Below, piece by piece: positions 29,300-38,048 of a DNA stretch of 64,000 nt; positions within the stretch are counted from its first letter, which is position 1, and the number at the start of each line of letters is the position of its first letter. The notes under the pieces are model-generated. The model did no database searches and was not told where the DNA came from. It was given only the letters and a program-made list of their open reading frames with translations. This DNA is from Pseudomonadota bacterium (lineage in GTDB: Bacteria; Pseudomonadota; Alphaproteobacteria; Geminicoccales; Geminicoccaceae), in the NCBI GenBank assembly GCA_030549795.1, contig JAUQQO010000020.1:62001-126000 (forward strand). The letters run 5' to 3'. The position numbers were made by a program, and so were the translations under genes.

Positions 29300-30048
29300 G
29301 CGCGGCACAAGCGCAGCCGGTTATCCTACTCGTGCGGCCGCAGTTGGGCGAGAACGTCGGGACAGCGGCGCGCGCCATGCGCAATTTCGGCCTGACGCGC
29401 TTGCGGCTTGTGGCGCCGGAGTGCGGTTGGCCGAACGCGAAAGCGGTGGTGGCGGCATCGGGGGCCTATGACGTTCTCGGCGCCACGGAAGTGTTCGCCG
29501 ATCTGCGGCAGGCGGTGGCGGATCTCGAATATGTCTTCGCGGCCACAGCGCGTGCGCGCGACCTCGCCATCCCCGTCCTCGCCCCCGAGGCGGCAGCGGA
29601 GGAGATGCACCGGCTGGGTGCCGCGGGACGGCCGATTGGGATCCTGTTCGGACCCGAGCGGACCGGGCTCGAGAACGACGAACTGCTGACCGCGCAAGCG
29701 CTCATCACCATTCCGACTGCGCCTGACTTCGCCTCCTTGAACCTCGCGCAGGCCGTGCTGCTCCTCGCCTACTGTTGGTTTCGCGCGGGCATCCAGGTGC
29801 CCGCGGCGATCGATCCGGCGGCAGGCGAGCCCAAGGCGACACAGGCCGAGCTCGCGGGGCTGATCGATCAGCTCTTGGCTGACCTCGACGCGGTCGACTT
29901 CTTCAAGAGCCCAGATCGGCGGGCGAGCCTGGCGCCGGTGATCGCCGTCTCCTTGACCCGACGCGGGCTCACCCGCAGCGAGGTCCATCTCTGGCGCGGG
30001 ATCTTCAAGGAACTCGCGCGTGGCCGAGCGGGACCGCAGAGGCATTGA
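29296..30048 (+). CDS. trmJ: tRNA (cytidine/uridine-2'-O-)-methyltransferase TrmJ
   Basis: SPOUT-class methyltransferase modifying the ribose of position 32 in tRNAs. The 250-residue product has the three SPOUT motifs: RPQLGENVGTAARAMRNFG, FGPERTGLENDEL and the knot-forming IPTAPDFASLNLAQAV. A C-terminal helical extension fits TrmJ. The GTG at 29296 overlaps the cimA stop (GTGA). Its own TGA stop is embedded in the -35 of the rpsD promoter. Confidence 0.92.
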   Translation: MSAAQAQPVILLVRPQLGENVGTAARAMRNFGLTRLRLVAPECGWPNAKAVVAASGAYDVLGATEVFADLRQAVADLEYVFAATARARDLAIPVLAPEAAAEEMHRLGAAGRPIGILFGPERTGLENDELLTAQALITIPTAPDFASLNLAQAVLLLAYCWFRAGIQVPAAIDPAAGEPKATQAELAGLIDQLLADLDAVDFFKSPDRRASLAPVIAVSLTRRGLTRSEVHLWRGIFKELARGRAGPQRH

Positions 30049-30072
30049 CAAGGCTGTCGCTGTCGCTATGAG
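30045..30072 (+). promoter_or_regulatory. sigma70-type promoter for rpsD
   Basis: A perfect TTGACA (30045-30050) and TATGAG (30067-30072) are separated by 16 bp, about 64 bp before the rpsD ATG. The -35 contains the trmJ stop codon. This rpsD lies outside the alpha operon, so it needs such a promoter. Predicted from sequence. Confidence 0.6.
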
Positions 30073-30135
30073 AGCGGGTTGGGCGATCCGGGCACGATCG
30101 CACAGGTTTTTGCGCCTTTATTTCGACGAGGTCCG

Positions 30136-30747
30136 ATGAAGCGCGTCTCTGCCAAAACCAAGATCTGTCGCCGGCTGGGGGTGAACCTGTGGGGTCGGCG
30201 CAAGGATCCGCTCGCCCGCAAGAACTACGGGCCCGGCCAGCACGGTCAAAAACGGCGCAAGCTCTCGGGCTACGCGCTTCAGCTCGCAGCCAAGCAGAAA
30301 CTCAAAGGCTATTACGGTGACGTGGGCGAGCGGCAATTCCGCCGCTTCTATGAGATGGCCGAACGCATGCGCGGCGATACGGCCGAGAACCTCATCGGCC
30401 TGCTCGAGCGCCGGCTGGACATGGTCTGCTATCGGCTCAACTTCGTCCCCACGATCTTCGCCGCCCGCCAGCTGGTCAACCACGGTCACGTTCGGGTGAA
30501 CGGTAAGCGCGTCAACATCCCGAGCTACCTCGTCAAAGAAGGCGACGTGATCGAGCTTACCGAGCGCGCCAAGTCCATCCCGATGGTGATCGAAACTCAA
30601 CAGAACCCGGAACGCGAAGTTCCGGACTATCTGCAACTGGATCCCAAGAACCTGAGAGGGACCTTCCTGCGCGTGCCGAAGCTCGCGGATGTTCCCTATC
30701 CGGTTCAAATGGAGCCGAACCTCGTCGTCGAGTTCTACTCGCGCTGA
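30136..30747 (+). CDS. rpsD: 30S ribosomal protein S4
   Basis: Primary 16S rRNA-binding protein that nucleates 30S body assembly; 203 residues from the ATG at 30136. It has the conserved [20 protein letters not shown] and YGPGQHGQ segments, the S4 RNA-binding domain ([35 protein letters not shown]), and a normal C-terminus ending VVEFYSR. The frame is open to 30079 but that extension is upstream leader. The gene is separate from rpsK-rpoA, the usual alphaproteobacterial arrangement, with its own promoter. Confidence 0.97.
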   Translation: MKRVSAKTKICRRLGVNLWGRRKDPLARKNYGPGQHGQKRRKLSGYALQLAAKQKLKGYYGDVGERQFRRFYEMAERMRGDTAENLIGLLERRLDMVCYRLNFVPTIFAARQLVNHGHVRVNGKRVNIPSYLVKEGDVIELTERAKSIPMVIETQQNPEREVPDYLQLDPKNLRGTFLRVPKLADVPYPVQMEPNLVVEFYSR

Positions 30748-30834
30748 AGTGAGAGCGGGGTCGGCGGATCCCGTCGGCTTGACAATCGCTGAGCGCGGCC
30801 AACCTCGAGAAAGGAAACGATCCGAGGTAGGGTA

Positions 30835-31677
30835 GTGCTCGCTTCGATCCTCGCGCACGAGCCGCTCGTACGGATGGGCAGCTTTGCCCTCGTCCTTGCC
30901 CTCTGCGCGATCGCGGAGATCCTCTGGCCGCGGCGGCGGCGTGCGTTCCCGCGCCTTGTGCGCTGGACCAACAACCTCGCGCTCGTAGCGCTCGATACCG
31001 CGCTCTTACGGCTCGTCTTCCCGCTGCTCGCGGTCGGCGCCGCGGTCGCAGCCCAAGAGCAAGGTTTTGGACTGTTCAACGCGGTCGTGGTTCCCGAGTG
31101 GCTGGCGGTGGTCGCCACGATCGTGGTCCTCGACCTCGTCATCTATTTCCAGCACCGCCTGTTCCACGCGTTGCCGCTGTTATGGCGGGTACACCGGGTC
31201 CATCACGCCGACCTCGAATGCGACGTCACCACGGGCCTGCGTTTCCACCCGATCGAAATCGCGCTCTCGATGCTGCTCAAGATCGCAGCCGTGACGGCGC
31301 TCGGCGCACCGCCGCTCGGTGTGCTGCTGTTTGAGATCATCCTCAACGCCAGCGCTCTTTTCAGCCACAGCAATCTGCATTTGCCGCGCTCGGTGGACCG
31401 CCTGTTGCGCGTGCTGGTGGTAACCCCGGACATGCACCGGATCCACCACTCGATCCGGCCGGTCGAAACCGACAGTAATTTCGGCTTCAATCTCTCGCTG
31501 TGGGACCGGCTGTTCGGGACCTACCGGGCAGAACCGGCATTAGGCCACGACGGTATGACGCTCGGCATCGAGCTCTTTCGCGAGGCGCGCGAGCTCTGGT
31601 TGGATCGCCTGCTTACGCAACCCTTCCGGAACCCAAAGCGCAGCGCCGCTGTCGACTCCAAAGCGCGTTCTTCCTAG
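30835..31677 (+). CDS. Sterol desaturase / fatty acid hydroxylase superfamily membrane protein
   Basis: Integral membrane di-iron oxygenase-type protein, 280 residues. The histidine clusters HRLFH, HRVHH, HSNLH and HRIHH give the eight-histidine pattern of the family, set among about four hydrophobic segments. Substrate is not evident: lipid hydroxylation or desaturation is likely. It starts at a GTG after GAGGTAGGG. The TAG stop overlaps the stop codon of the convergent alginate-lyase-family gene in the palindrome CTAG (31674-31677). Confidence 0.88.
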   Translation: MLASILAHEPLVRMGSFALVLALCAIAEILWPRRRRAFPRLVRWTNNLALVALDTALLRLVFPLLAVGAAVAAQEQGFGLFNAVVVPEWLAVVATIVVLDLVIYFQHRLFHALPLLWRVHRVHHADLECDVTTGLRFHPIEIALSMLLKIAAVTALGAPPLGVLLFEIILNASALFSHSNLHLPRSVDRLLRVLVVTPDMHRIHHSIRPVETDSNFGFNLSLWDRLFGTYRAEPALGHDGMTLGIELFREARELWLDRLLTQPFRNPKRSAAVDSKARSS

Positions 31678-32879
31678 CTCAACGGGCGATCGAGCGGCCC
31701 CAAAAGACAGCTCGCGTTGCCACCCGCTAACTCGTCGATCAGCGGCCGGTGGGTGCCTGTGCGCACGAGCAGCTGCCTGAGCCGGTGAGCCTCGGTCCGC
31801 TCGGGGAAACGGGCAAGATAGGCCTCGACCCACGCCATATAATGGCGGCCGTGGCCGCGCCGCACGAGAAAGGAAAGGTCTTGGTTCCGCCAGTCCGGTG
31901 ACGGGCCCGGGTTGCGGTTCTCGGCAGCGTAGGCGAGGACGCGGGACGGATCGTCGATCGCATCGAGCAGAAATGCGATCGCATGGTGGAGGCTCTTGCC
32001 GTCGAGCTCGAGGCTCCAGAGATCGTAACCTTGTCGAGCTGCGAGTTCAGCGATCACGACCAGCGAGGCCACCGCGTGGCGCTGGTACCAAAGGGCGCGG
32101 GCGCCGCGCGCCGTCTCGAGCGGGAGGCTGCCATCCGCTCGCATGTCGGATAGTGCCTGTTGGAAGGTGCGAAGACCAAGGGAAAACGCGGCATCGTCGC
32201 CGGCGAGCGCACCCCAGGCCATCACCGCGCTCGCCGCGAGGTAGGCGTGGTTGTTGCGCGCGCTCGTCTCCTGCGGCCGCTGGCTGCGCAGCCGCTCCTG
32301 GCTGCGCTGGGCCAATCGCGCCAGCCAGGTCTCGATGCGGGCGCGCGCATCGGGCTCGATTTCCGGCGCATCGCGCACGAGCGCCCAGCCCACGACGATC
32401 GGCAGCAGGAACCGATTGACGGCGTAGAACGCGACGGCATCGCGGGGTGGTGGGCGAAGGAGAGCCTCCTCGCGCGCCCATCGGTCGAGGGCTTTGCCGA
32501 CGGCCGCGCGCGCCGCCGCATCGTCGTTGCCAAAGCCCGCTGCTGCGGCGCGCATGACGAACCAGGCGACCGGATTGAGGCGGGTGTCGGTGGCATGGCC
32601 GTCGCGCGCGACGAGAGCTCCGGGCGACGGCCAGCTGCGGGCGCGCAACTCTTGCACTGCGCAGAGGTCTTCCGCGGCGGCGGCGCGGATCGTCGCCCGC
32701 CGGGAAGCCGGATCGACCAGCACCACCCCGGGGTTGCGCACGAGCCGAGGCGCGCTGGCCGGCTCGACGGTCTTCAACCCGGCGCGATCGGCACAGCCGA
32801 CCAAAAGAAAAGCGCACAGCGCGATACGCGCCCACAACCGACTGGACAGAGGGCGCAACGAGACTAGCTTTATTTTCAT
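31674..32879 (-). CDS. Alginate lyase (AlgL)-family lipoprotein
   Basis: Putative polysaccharide lyase of the PL5/AlgL fold, 401 residues. The N-terminus ends in lipobox L-V-G-C (Cys29), so the protein is probably lipid-anchored. The (alpha/alpha) toroid has the NNH-Y signature (RNNHAYLAASAVMAWG) and the WYQRHAVASLVVIAE block comparable to the AlgL catalytic region. No alginate biosynthesis genes are in the window, so the substrate may be another uronate polymer. Both ends are tightly overlapped: its stop with the convergent desaturase stop, and its ATG with the ATG of the divergent DUF3108 gene. Confidence 0.83.
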   Translation of the reverse strand: MKIKLVSLRPLSSRLWARIALCAFLLVGCADRAGLKTVEPASAPRLVRNPGVVLVDPASRRATIRAAAAEDLCAVQELRARSWPSPGALVARDGHATDTRLNPVAWFVMRAAAAGFGNDDAAARAAVGKALDRWAREEALLRPPPRDAVAFYAVNRFLLPIVVGWALVRDAPEIEPDARARIETWLARLAQRSQERLRSQRPQETSARNNHAYLAASAVMAWGALAGDDAAFSLGLRTFQQALSDMRADGSLPLETARGARALWYQRHAVASLVVIAELAARQGYDLWSLELDGKSLHHAIAFLLDAIDDPSRVLAYAAENRNPGPSPDWRNQDLSFLVRRGHGRHYMAWVEAYLARFPERTEAHRLRQLLVRTGTHRPLIDELAGGNASCLLGPLDRPLS

Positions 32880-33726
32880 GCGTTGCACTGCATCGCCGCG
32901 TCGTTCGCGCTTTCGATTGTGGGCTGCGCAAGTAGGACTCGCGCTCCTGGTCGCCGTCCAGGGGGTGGCCGCACCGGCGCGGTGCAACGAGGTACCGATC
33001 GACGCCCGCTATACGATCACCGTCGCCGGTCTACCGGTGGCGGAAATCGCCCTCGTTCTCGCCCCGGCCGAAGAAGGGCTGGCGGGTCGGCTTGTGATGC
33101 AGTCGGTGGGGCTCGCCAGTCTCTGGTCGGGCGCACGCAGTGAACTGCGCGCGCTCATCGCGCGGGCCAAGGAAGGGATCGCGGTCCCGCGGCTGTTCGA
33201 AGCCCATTACGCCAAACGAGACCGCGAGCGCAGGGTGCGCATCCAATACGACCAAAACGGCAGTGTGCGCGAAGCCGAGGTCACCACACTCGGTCGCATC
33301 AAACCGACTGACGTCCCAGAAGAGCTGCAGCGCGGCACGGTCGATCCGCTCACCGCCTTTGCGCGCTTGCGCGATTGGCTGAGCGACGCGCTCGCCGGAC
33401 GCGCTCCGCCCCAGACCGAGGTCGCAGTCTTCGACGGCCGCAAGCGGCTTGATCTCGAAGTGCGCTTGCTCGGTCGCGTCGAGCGAGTGGAAGCGGGCCG
33501 CGAGAGCGTGGAACTATCAGCGCGCTTGATCGGTCGCTTCGGTTTCGATCCCGATGATTCGTTTATCGAGCTTCCAAACGGCGATCAGCCGCGTCCGCTG
33601 CGGGTGCTCGTCGAGGCGGGCGAAACCTTGCTGCCGCTGCGGATCGACGTTCCCGATCGGCCGAGCGGCCCGGTGATCGCGCTTGTGCGCAATTGCCGCA
33701 CGACTCGTTGCCCGCCCGCCGGCTGA
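32878..33726 (+). CDS. DUF3108-domain periplasmic protein
   Basis: Secreted protein of unknown function, 282 residues. A basic N-terminus and hydrophobic stretch (WAAQVGLALLVAVQGVAA) form a signal peptide. The mature part begins IDARYTITVAGLPVAEIALVL and contains ASLWSGARSELRAL, typical of DUF3108, a beta-rich family in the envelope. The ATG at 32878 overlaps the divergent lyase ATG in CATG and no good ribosome binding site is visible; an in-frame TTG at 32917 would still leave a signal peptide. The stop is 6 bp from convergent grxD. Confidence 0.8.
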   Translation: MRCTASPRRSRFRLWAAQVGLALLVAVQGVAAPARCNEVPIDARYTITVAGLPVAEIALVLAPAEEGLAGRLVMQSVGLASLWSGARSELRALIARAKEGIAVPRLFEAHYAKRDRERRVRIQYDQNGSVREAEVTTLGRIKPTDVPEELQRGTVDPLTAFARLRDWLSDALAGRAPPQTEVAVFDGRKRLDLEVRLLGRVERVEAGRESVELSARLIGRFGFDPDDSFIELPNGDQPRPLRVLVEAGETLLPLRIDVPDRPSGPVIALVRNCRTTRCPPAG

Positions 33727-33732
33727 ACCGGT

Positions 33733-34065
33733 TCAGCTCGCGAAGGCGATCCCTTTTTCGGTGAACAGCTGCGCGAGCTCACCGCTTTGCGCCATTTCGG
33801 TCACGATGTCGCAGCCGCCCACGAGCTCGCCTTTTACATAAAGCTGCGGAAAGGTCGGCCAGTTGGCGAACTCCTTGAGGCCCTGACGCAACTCGGGATC
33901 TTCGAGCACATTGTAGGCTTGGAACTTGACCCCCATGTTGCTCAGGATCTGAACGACACGTGCGGAAAAGCCGCACATTGGAAAAACAGGTGTACCCTTC
34001 ATGTACAGCACGACGTCGTCTGCCGCGAGTTGCTCGCGGATCCGATCGAAGACGGACTGGCTCAT
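33733..34065 (-). CDS. grxD: Monothiol glutaredoxin Grx4-type
   Basis: CGFS glutaredoxin, 110 residues, that binds and delivers [2Fe-2S] clusters. The active site FPMCGFSARVVQIL and the WPTFPQLYVKGELVGGCDI segment (TP and GG-D glutathione-binding motifs) are complete. The ATG at 34065 is preceded by GGAGA 5 bp upstream; an in-frame TTG 12 bp further upstream is less likely. It lies 21 bp after bolA, its known physical partner in Fe-S trafficking. Confidence 0.95.
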   Translation of the reverse strand: MSQSVFDRIREQLAADDVVLYMKGTPVFPMCGFSARVVQILSNMGVKFQAYNVLEDPELRQGLKEFANWPTFPQLYVKGELVGGCDIVTEMAQSGELAQLFTEKGIAFAS

Positions 34066-34086
34066 CTCGCTCTCCAAGGAAAAGTC

Positions 34087-34320
34087 TCAGCTCGGCACGC
34101 GCGTCTCGAGCGCGAGCGCATGCAACTGGTTGCCCATTTTCTCCCCGAGCGCGCGGTAGACCAGCTGGTGCTGTTGCAACCGCGTCTTGCCGCGGAAGGC
34201 CTCGCTCGTCACGATCGCACGATAGTGATCACCGTCTCCGGCGAGATCTTGGATCTCTACCCGCGCATCGGGAAGCGCGGCCTTGATGAGCCGTTCGATC
34301 TCGGCAGCCGACATTGGCAT
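34087..34320 (-). CDS. bolA: BolA-family protein
   Basis: 77-residue partner of monothiol glutaredoxins. The class fold is visible: MSAAEIERLIKAALPDARVE, then GDGDHYRAIVTSEAFRGKTR and the helix-turn RLQQHQLVYRALG, with the conserved histidine near the end. Two ATGs (34320 and 34314) are possible. The gene lies between purL and grxD; BolA and Grx4 form a [2Fe-2S] heterodimer, and the gene pairing is common in alphaproteobacteria. Confidence 0.93.
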   Translation of the reverse strand: MPMSAAEIERLIKAALPDARVEIQDLAGDGDHYRAIVTSEAFRGKTRLQQHQLVYRALGEKMGNQLHALALETRVPS

Positions 34321-34337
34321 CGTTGGTGCCGCCCTCG

Positions 34338-36539
34338 CTACGCTGCTTCGCCCATCCAAGAAGGCAGCCAGGCCTCGCGCGCCCGGCGCAATTCCGCAAG
34401 CGATATGGGCGGGTAGGATCCGAGAATCAACGCATCGCCGCCCATTGTGCCCACCGGGCGCGCGAGCGCACCCCATTTAGCGGCATCGGCGAGCAGCGCC
34501 CCGACCAAATCCGCATCGACTGCGAGCAAATAGCGCCCCTGGTCTTCACCGAACAGCCATCCCGCCTCTTCGGCGGGGGAAACCGGTATCTCGAGGCGTG
34601 CACCGACGTCGCTTGCAAGACAGAGTTCGGCGGTTGCGACGGCGAGACCCCCATCCGAGAGGTCCTGACAGGCGCGGATTCGTCCAGCGCGCATTTGGGC
34701 TTGGACGAAGGCGCCGTTGCCGCGTTCGAGCGCGAGGTCGACCGGCGGCGGTGCTCCCTCCTCGCGTCCCAAGATTTCCCGCAAGAAGAGCGAGGCGCCG
34801 AGCCAACCGCGGCTCTCGCCTATGAGCACGAGCTGATCGCCGGCGCGGGCGCGGTCGGGGCGGACGAGCCCATTGACGTCCTCGAGCAGGCCGAGCCCGC
34901 CGATTTGCGGTGTCGGCAAAATCGCCCGTCCGTCGGTTTCGTTGTAAAGTGAAACATTGCCGGAGACGACTGGGAAATCGAGAGCTCGACAGGCCTCGGC
35001 CATGCCCTCGATGGCGGCTTTCAACTGGGCCATGATCACCGGTCGTTCCGGGTTTCCGAAGTTAAGACAATTGGTGATCGCGAGCGGACGTGCTCCCACC
35101 GTCACGATATTGCGCCAAGCTTCAGCGACAGCCTGCATGGCACCCACAAAGGGATCGGCAGCGCAATAGCGCGGGGTGCAGTCGGTGGTGAGCGCGAGCG
35201 CCTTGGAGGTGCCGTGGACGCGCACCACCGCCGCTCCCAGGCCGGGAGGAAGAATGGTGTCGGCGCCCACGCCCCAGTCGTACTGTTCCCAGATCCAGCG
35301 CTTGCTCGCGAGATCGGGACAGCTCAACAGCTGGAGAAGGGCTTTGGGCGGATCGACCGCGGCGCGGATCGACTCGGGTACGATCGGCACCGGTTTGGGC
35401 AAGGGCGCAGCCGGGCGGTCGTAGACCGGGGAAGCACCGCTCACCGGGGCAACGGGAAGATCGGCGACCACTTGGCCCTTGTGGCGGATGACCATGCGGC
35501 CGGTGTCGGTGACCCGACCGATGATCGCCACATCGAGACCCCATTTTCGGCAAATTCGGAATGCCTCCTGTTCGCGGCCCGCACGCGCCACGAACAACAT
35601 CCGCTCCTGGCTCTCGGAGAGCAGGATCTCGTAAGCACTCATGCCCTCTTCGCGCAGGGGCACGGCATCGAGGTCGAGCTCGATGCCGGTTCCACCGCGC
35701 GCCGCCATTTCAAAGGAGGACGAGGTGAGGCCGGCTGCGCCCATGTCCTGGATGGCGACAATGCAATCCTGCTCCATGAGCTCAAGACAGGCCTCGATCA
35801 ACAACTTTTCGGTGAATGGATCGCCGACTTGGACGGTTGGACGCAACGATTGGCTTTCAGCGGTGAATTCAGCGGAAGCCATGGTGGCGCCATGGATGCC
35901 GTCGCGGCCGGTCTTAGCGCCGATGTACACGACCGGGTTACCGATCCCGGCGGCGCGTGCATAGAAGACGCGATCGGCACGGGCGATGCCGACGCACATC
36001 ACGTTGACGAGGATGTTGCCGTCATAGGCGCGGTGGAAGGTACACTCGCCGCCGATCGTCGGCACACCTACGCAGTTGCCGTAACCGCCGATGCCGGCGA
36101 CCACCCCTGAGACCAAGTGGCGCATGCGCGGCGCCTTGGGGTCGCCGAAGCGCAAGGCGTCGAGAAGGGCCACCGGCCGGGCGCCCATGGTGAACACGTC
36201 GCGCAGGATGCCTCCGACGCCCGTGGCCGCCCCCTGATAGGGCTCGATGAACGAGGGATGGTTGTGGCTCTCCATCTTGAAGACCGCAACCAGCCCATCG
36301 CCGATGTCGACCACACCAGCGTTCTCACCCGGACCACAGACCACCCAGGGCGCTTGCGTCGGCAGTTTTTTGAGATGGATCTTGGAGGATTTGTAGGAGC
36401 AATGCTCCGACCACATCACCGAAAAGATGCCGAGCTCGACGAGGTTCGGCGGACGGCCCAGGATACGTTCGATCTCGGCATATTCCTCGCGCGTGAGCTT
36501 GTGGTGGGCGAGGAGTTCGTCGGTGATCTCAAGGCTCAT
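34338..36539 (-). CDS. purL: Phosphoribosylformylglycinamidine synthase subunit PurL (small form)
   Basis: ATP-dependent synthetase of the fourth purine step, FGAR + Gln to FGAM. The 733-residue product is the short PurL needing PurQ and PurS. It begins [20 protein letters not shown] and carries [17 protein letters not shown] with the conserved His, the [19 protein letters not shown] block and the two repeated AIRS-like halves. PurQ starts 12 bp upstream on the same strand. BolA follows. Confidence 0.96.
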   Translation of the reverse strand: MSLEITDELLAHHKLTREEYAEIERILGRPPNLVELGIFSVMWSEHCSYKSSKIHLKKLPTQAPWVVCGPGENAGVVDIGDGLVAVFKMESHNHPSFIEPYQGAATGVGGILRDVFTMGARPVALLDALRFGDPKAPRMRHLVSGVVAGIGGYGNCVGVPTIGGECTFHRAYDGNILVNVMCVGIARADRVFYARAAGIGNPVVYIGAKTGRDGIHGATMASAEFTAESQSLRPTVQVGDPFTEKLLIEACLELMEQDCIVAIQDMGAAGLTSSSFEMAARGGTGIELDLDAVPLREEGMSAYEILLSESQERMLFVARAGREQEAFRICRKWGLDVAIIGRVTDTGRMVIRHKGQVVADLPVAPVSGASPVYDRPAAPLPKPVPIVPESIRAAVDPPKALLQLLSCPDLASKRWIWEQYDWGVGADTILPPGLGAAVVRVHGTSKALALTTDCTPRYCAADPFVGAMQAVAEAWRNIVTVGARPLAITNCLNFGNPERPVIMAQLKAAIEGMAEACRALDFPVVSGNVSLYNETDGRAILPTPQIGGLGLLEDVNGLVRPDRARAGDQLVLIGESRGWLGASLFLREILGREEGAPPPVDLALERGNGAFVQAQMRAGRIRACQDLSDGGLAVATAELCLASDVGARLEIPVSPAEEAGWLFGEDQGRYLLAVDADLVGALLADAAKWGALARPVGTMGGDALILGSYPPISLAELRRAREAWLPSWMGEAA

Positions 36540-36551
36540 GGGTTGGGCACC

Positions 36552-37214
36552 TCAGCCGCCGATCGCTGCGAGAAGCGAAGCGAAGAGGGGCTTGCCGTCC
36601 TCACTGCCGAGCAGCGGGTCCACCGCGCGTTCGGGATGCGGCATCATGCCCAAAATGCGCCCGCGCGCATCGAGCACACCGGCGATATCGGCCGTCGAGC
36701 CGTTGGGATTATCGAGATAGCGAAAGACGATCCGCCCTTCACCTTCAAGGCGCGCCAGCCCTTCCGGGTCGATCACATAGTTGCCGTCGTGGTGTGCGAC
36801 GGGAAGTGTGATGGGTCCTGAGCCATAGGCACTCGTGAAGGACGAGTTGCGGTTGACGACCGCAAGACGCACCGGCCGACAAACGAACTTGAGGCTGCGG
36901 TTGCGGATGAGCGCACCCGGCAAGAGGCCGGCTTCGGTTAAAATCTGAAAGCCGTTGCAGATGCCGAGTACGTAGCCGCCCCGCTCGGCGTGCCGGCGCA
37001 CCGCCGCCATGATGGGCGCGCGCGCGGCGATCGCGCCGCAACGGAGGTAATCACCCCACGAGAACCCACCCGGCAGGCCGACGAGGTCGACAGGTGGCAG
37101 TTCGGTGTCGGCGTGCCAGACACGCGCGACTTTGCACCCGAAGCAGACCTCCATCGCGACTGCGAGATCGCGGTCGCAATTCGAGCCAGGAAAGGTGATC
37201 ACCGCGGCGCGCAA
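36552..37214 (-). CDS. purQ: Phosphoribosylformylglycinamidine synthase subunit PurQ (glutaminase)
   Basis: Class I glutamine amidotransferase supplying ammonia to PurL. The nucleophile Cys is in [12 protein letters not shown] and the catalytic His/Glu in GMMPHPERA. The start is doubtful: a GTG at 37277 gives 241 residues, but homologues begin at [15 protein letters not shown], which here follows a TTG at 37214 with GGAG nine bp upstream. I chose that TTG, giving 220 residues, the usual size. It is separated from purS by 471 bp, unlike the usual tight purS-purQ arrangement. Confidence 0.92.
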   Translation of the reverse strand: MRAAVITFPGSNCDRDLAVAMEVCFGCKVARVWHADTELPPVDLVGLPGGFSWGDYLRCGAIAARAPIMAAVRRHAERGGYVLGICNGFQILTEAGLLPGALIRNRSLKFVCRPVRLAVVNRNSSFTSAYGSGPITLPVAHHDGNYVIDPEGLARLEGEGRIVFRYLDNPNGSTADIAGVLDARGRILGMMPHPERAVDPLLGSEDGKPLFASLLAAIGG

Positions 37215-37363
37215 GGCCGGTCGCTCCAGGCTATAGGCGCTTGCTCGATAGCGGTCGGCTCGAACCCCCGCAAGCACCCCGTATGCGCCCGTATCGAGCG
37301 CAAAGCGGCCAGCTGCGCGCGGTGGGGTTCACGGTGCCGTTTCGCGCCGGGCAAAGTAAGCAT
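37199..37363 (-). CDS. Possible small leader ORF upstream of purQ
   Basis: A 54-codon frame begins at an ATG (37361-37363, minus) preceded by CTGGAGG six bp upstream, the best Shine-Dalgarno in this gap. It ends at a TGA (37199-37201), 13 bp inside the purQ frame, so it could couple to purQ by reinitiation. The product ([13 protein letters not shown] at the start) is arginine- and cysteine-containing and matches nothing I know. Its third-position GC looks lower than in neighbouring genes, so it may be chance. Confidence 0.2.
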   Translation of the reverse strand: MLTLPGAKRHREPHRAQLAALRSIRAHTGCLRGFEPTAIEQAPIAWSDRPCAPR

Positions 37364-37685
37364 ACCGGTCCTCCAGCAGGGGGCAATCAGTAGTGTGGCT
37401 GATTACTTTTTTTGGAATTTATAAAAGCAATCGCGTCCACCTCTGAGCCGAGGGGAATTCATTCCGTGTGGTCTTCTCGTGTGAAGAAAGCGTGGCCGAA
37501 CAATACGCCGAGAGGACCGGCCTACCTTCCCGGGATAACGCGCGTGACAGCGGGCGCGGCTGTGCGCGAGTACCCTTCACCCTTTGGTCGTCCACCTCCA
37601 TTCGCACGATCGCGCCGCAAAACGCGGCAAGACCCGATCGCCGCTTTGCGAGTCTGCAGTAACGCCTCGCCGACAACGGAATCGC
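37215..37685. other. 471-bp purQ-purS intergenic region
   Basis: No recognisable gene. The 37385-37430 part is visibly AT-richer than the surroundings, with T7 and a TTTATAAAA tract. It contains a weak hairpin plus T-run on the plus strand (37385-37413) and a minus-strand small ORF before purQ (37199-37363). Longer open frames on either strand (for example 37419-37676 minus) show no similarity I recognise. It could be an operon relic or a leader with a small RNA. Confidence 0.5.
37385..37413 (+). terminator. Weak hairpin plus T-run, plus strand
   Basis: AATCAG (37385-37390) and CTGATT (37399-37404) form a 6-bp stem with an 8-nt loop, followed after two bases by TTTTTTT (37407-37413). This looks like an intrinsic terminator for plus-strand transcription, yet no plus-strand gene lies upstream. 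The stem is short and AT-rich. Confidence 0.3.
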
Positions 37686-37928
37686 TCAATCGAGCAACTC
37701 GATCTGATAGCGCTCGATCACCGGATTGGCGAGGAGCTGCTCGCACATCGCTTGCACGCGAGCGAGCGCGTGAGCTCGATCGGAACTGTCGAGCTCGAGC
37801 TCGATGCGCTTTTCACGGCGAACAGCGCGCACCTCATCAAAACCCAGTTCACGCAAGGCGCGGCCGATCGCAACCGCCTCGGGATCGAGCACACCTTCCT
37901 TGAACCGGATCGTGACGATCACCCGCAT
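37686..37928 (-). CDS. purS: Phosphoribosylformylglycinamidine synthase subunit PurS
   Basis: Small structural subunit bridging PurL and PurQ, 80 residues. The product shows the family plan: RVIVTIRFKEGVLDPEAVAIG with the conserved LDPxG-like turn, ALRELGFDEVRAVRREKRIE, and a C-terminal CEQLLANPVIERYQIELL. It starts 120 bp from the divergent PAS/GGDEF gene, so it cannot be directly co-transcribed from purC in the present arrangement. It presumably has its own promoter in that gap. Confidence 0.95.
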   Translation of the reverse strand: MRVIVTIRFKEGVLDPEAVAIGRALRELGFDEVRAVRREKRIELELDSSDRAHALARVQAMCEQLLANPVIERYQIELLD

Positions 37929-38048
37929 TGCCGATCCCCCACACAGCGAGGAAGGTTAGTCGTTGCCCGGGACAAGGCGACCGCGCCCCGCGGCGCAACC
38001 TATGAGGAGCAGTTGCACGGACAAGGCGTCCTGTTAAGAGGTCGGTAA

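Noticed and set aside
37412-37903. Plus-strand frame of 163 codons in the purQ-purS gap, continuing through purS
   Set aside because: It is antisense to purS for a large part, with no similarity or good start.
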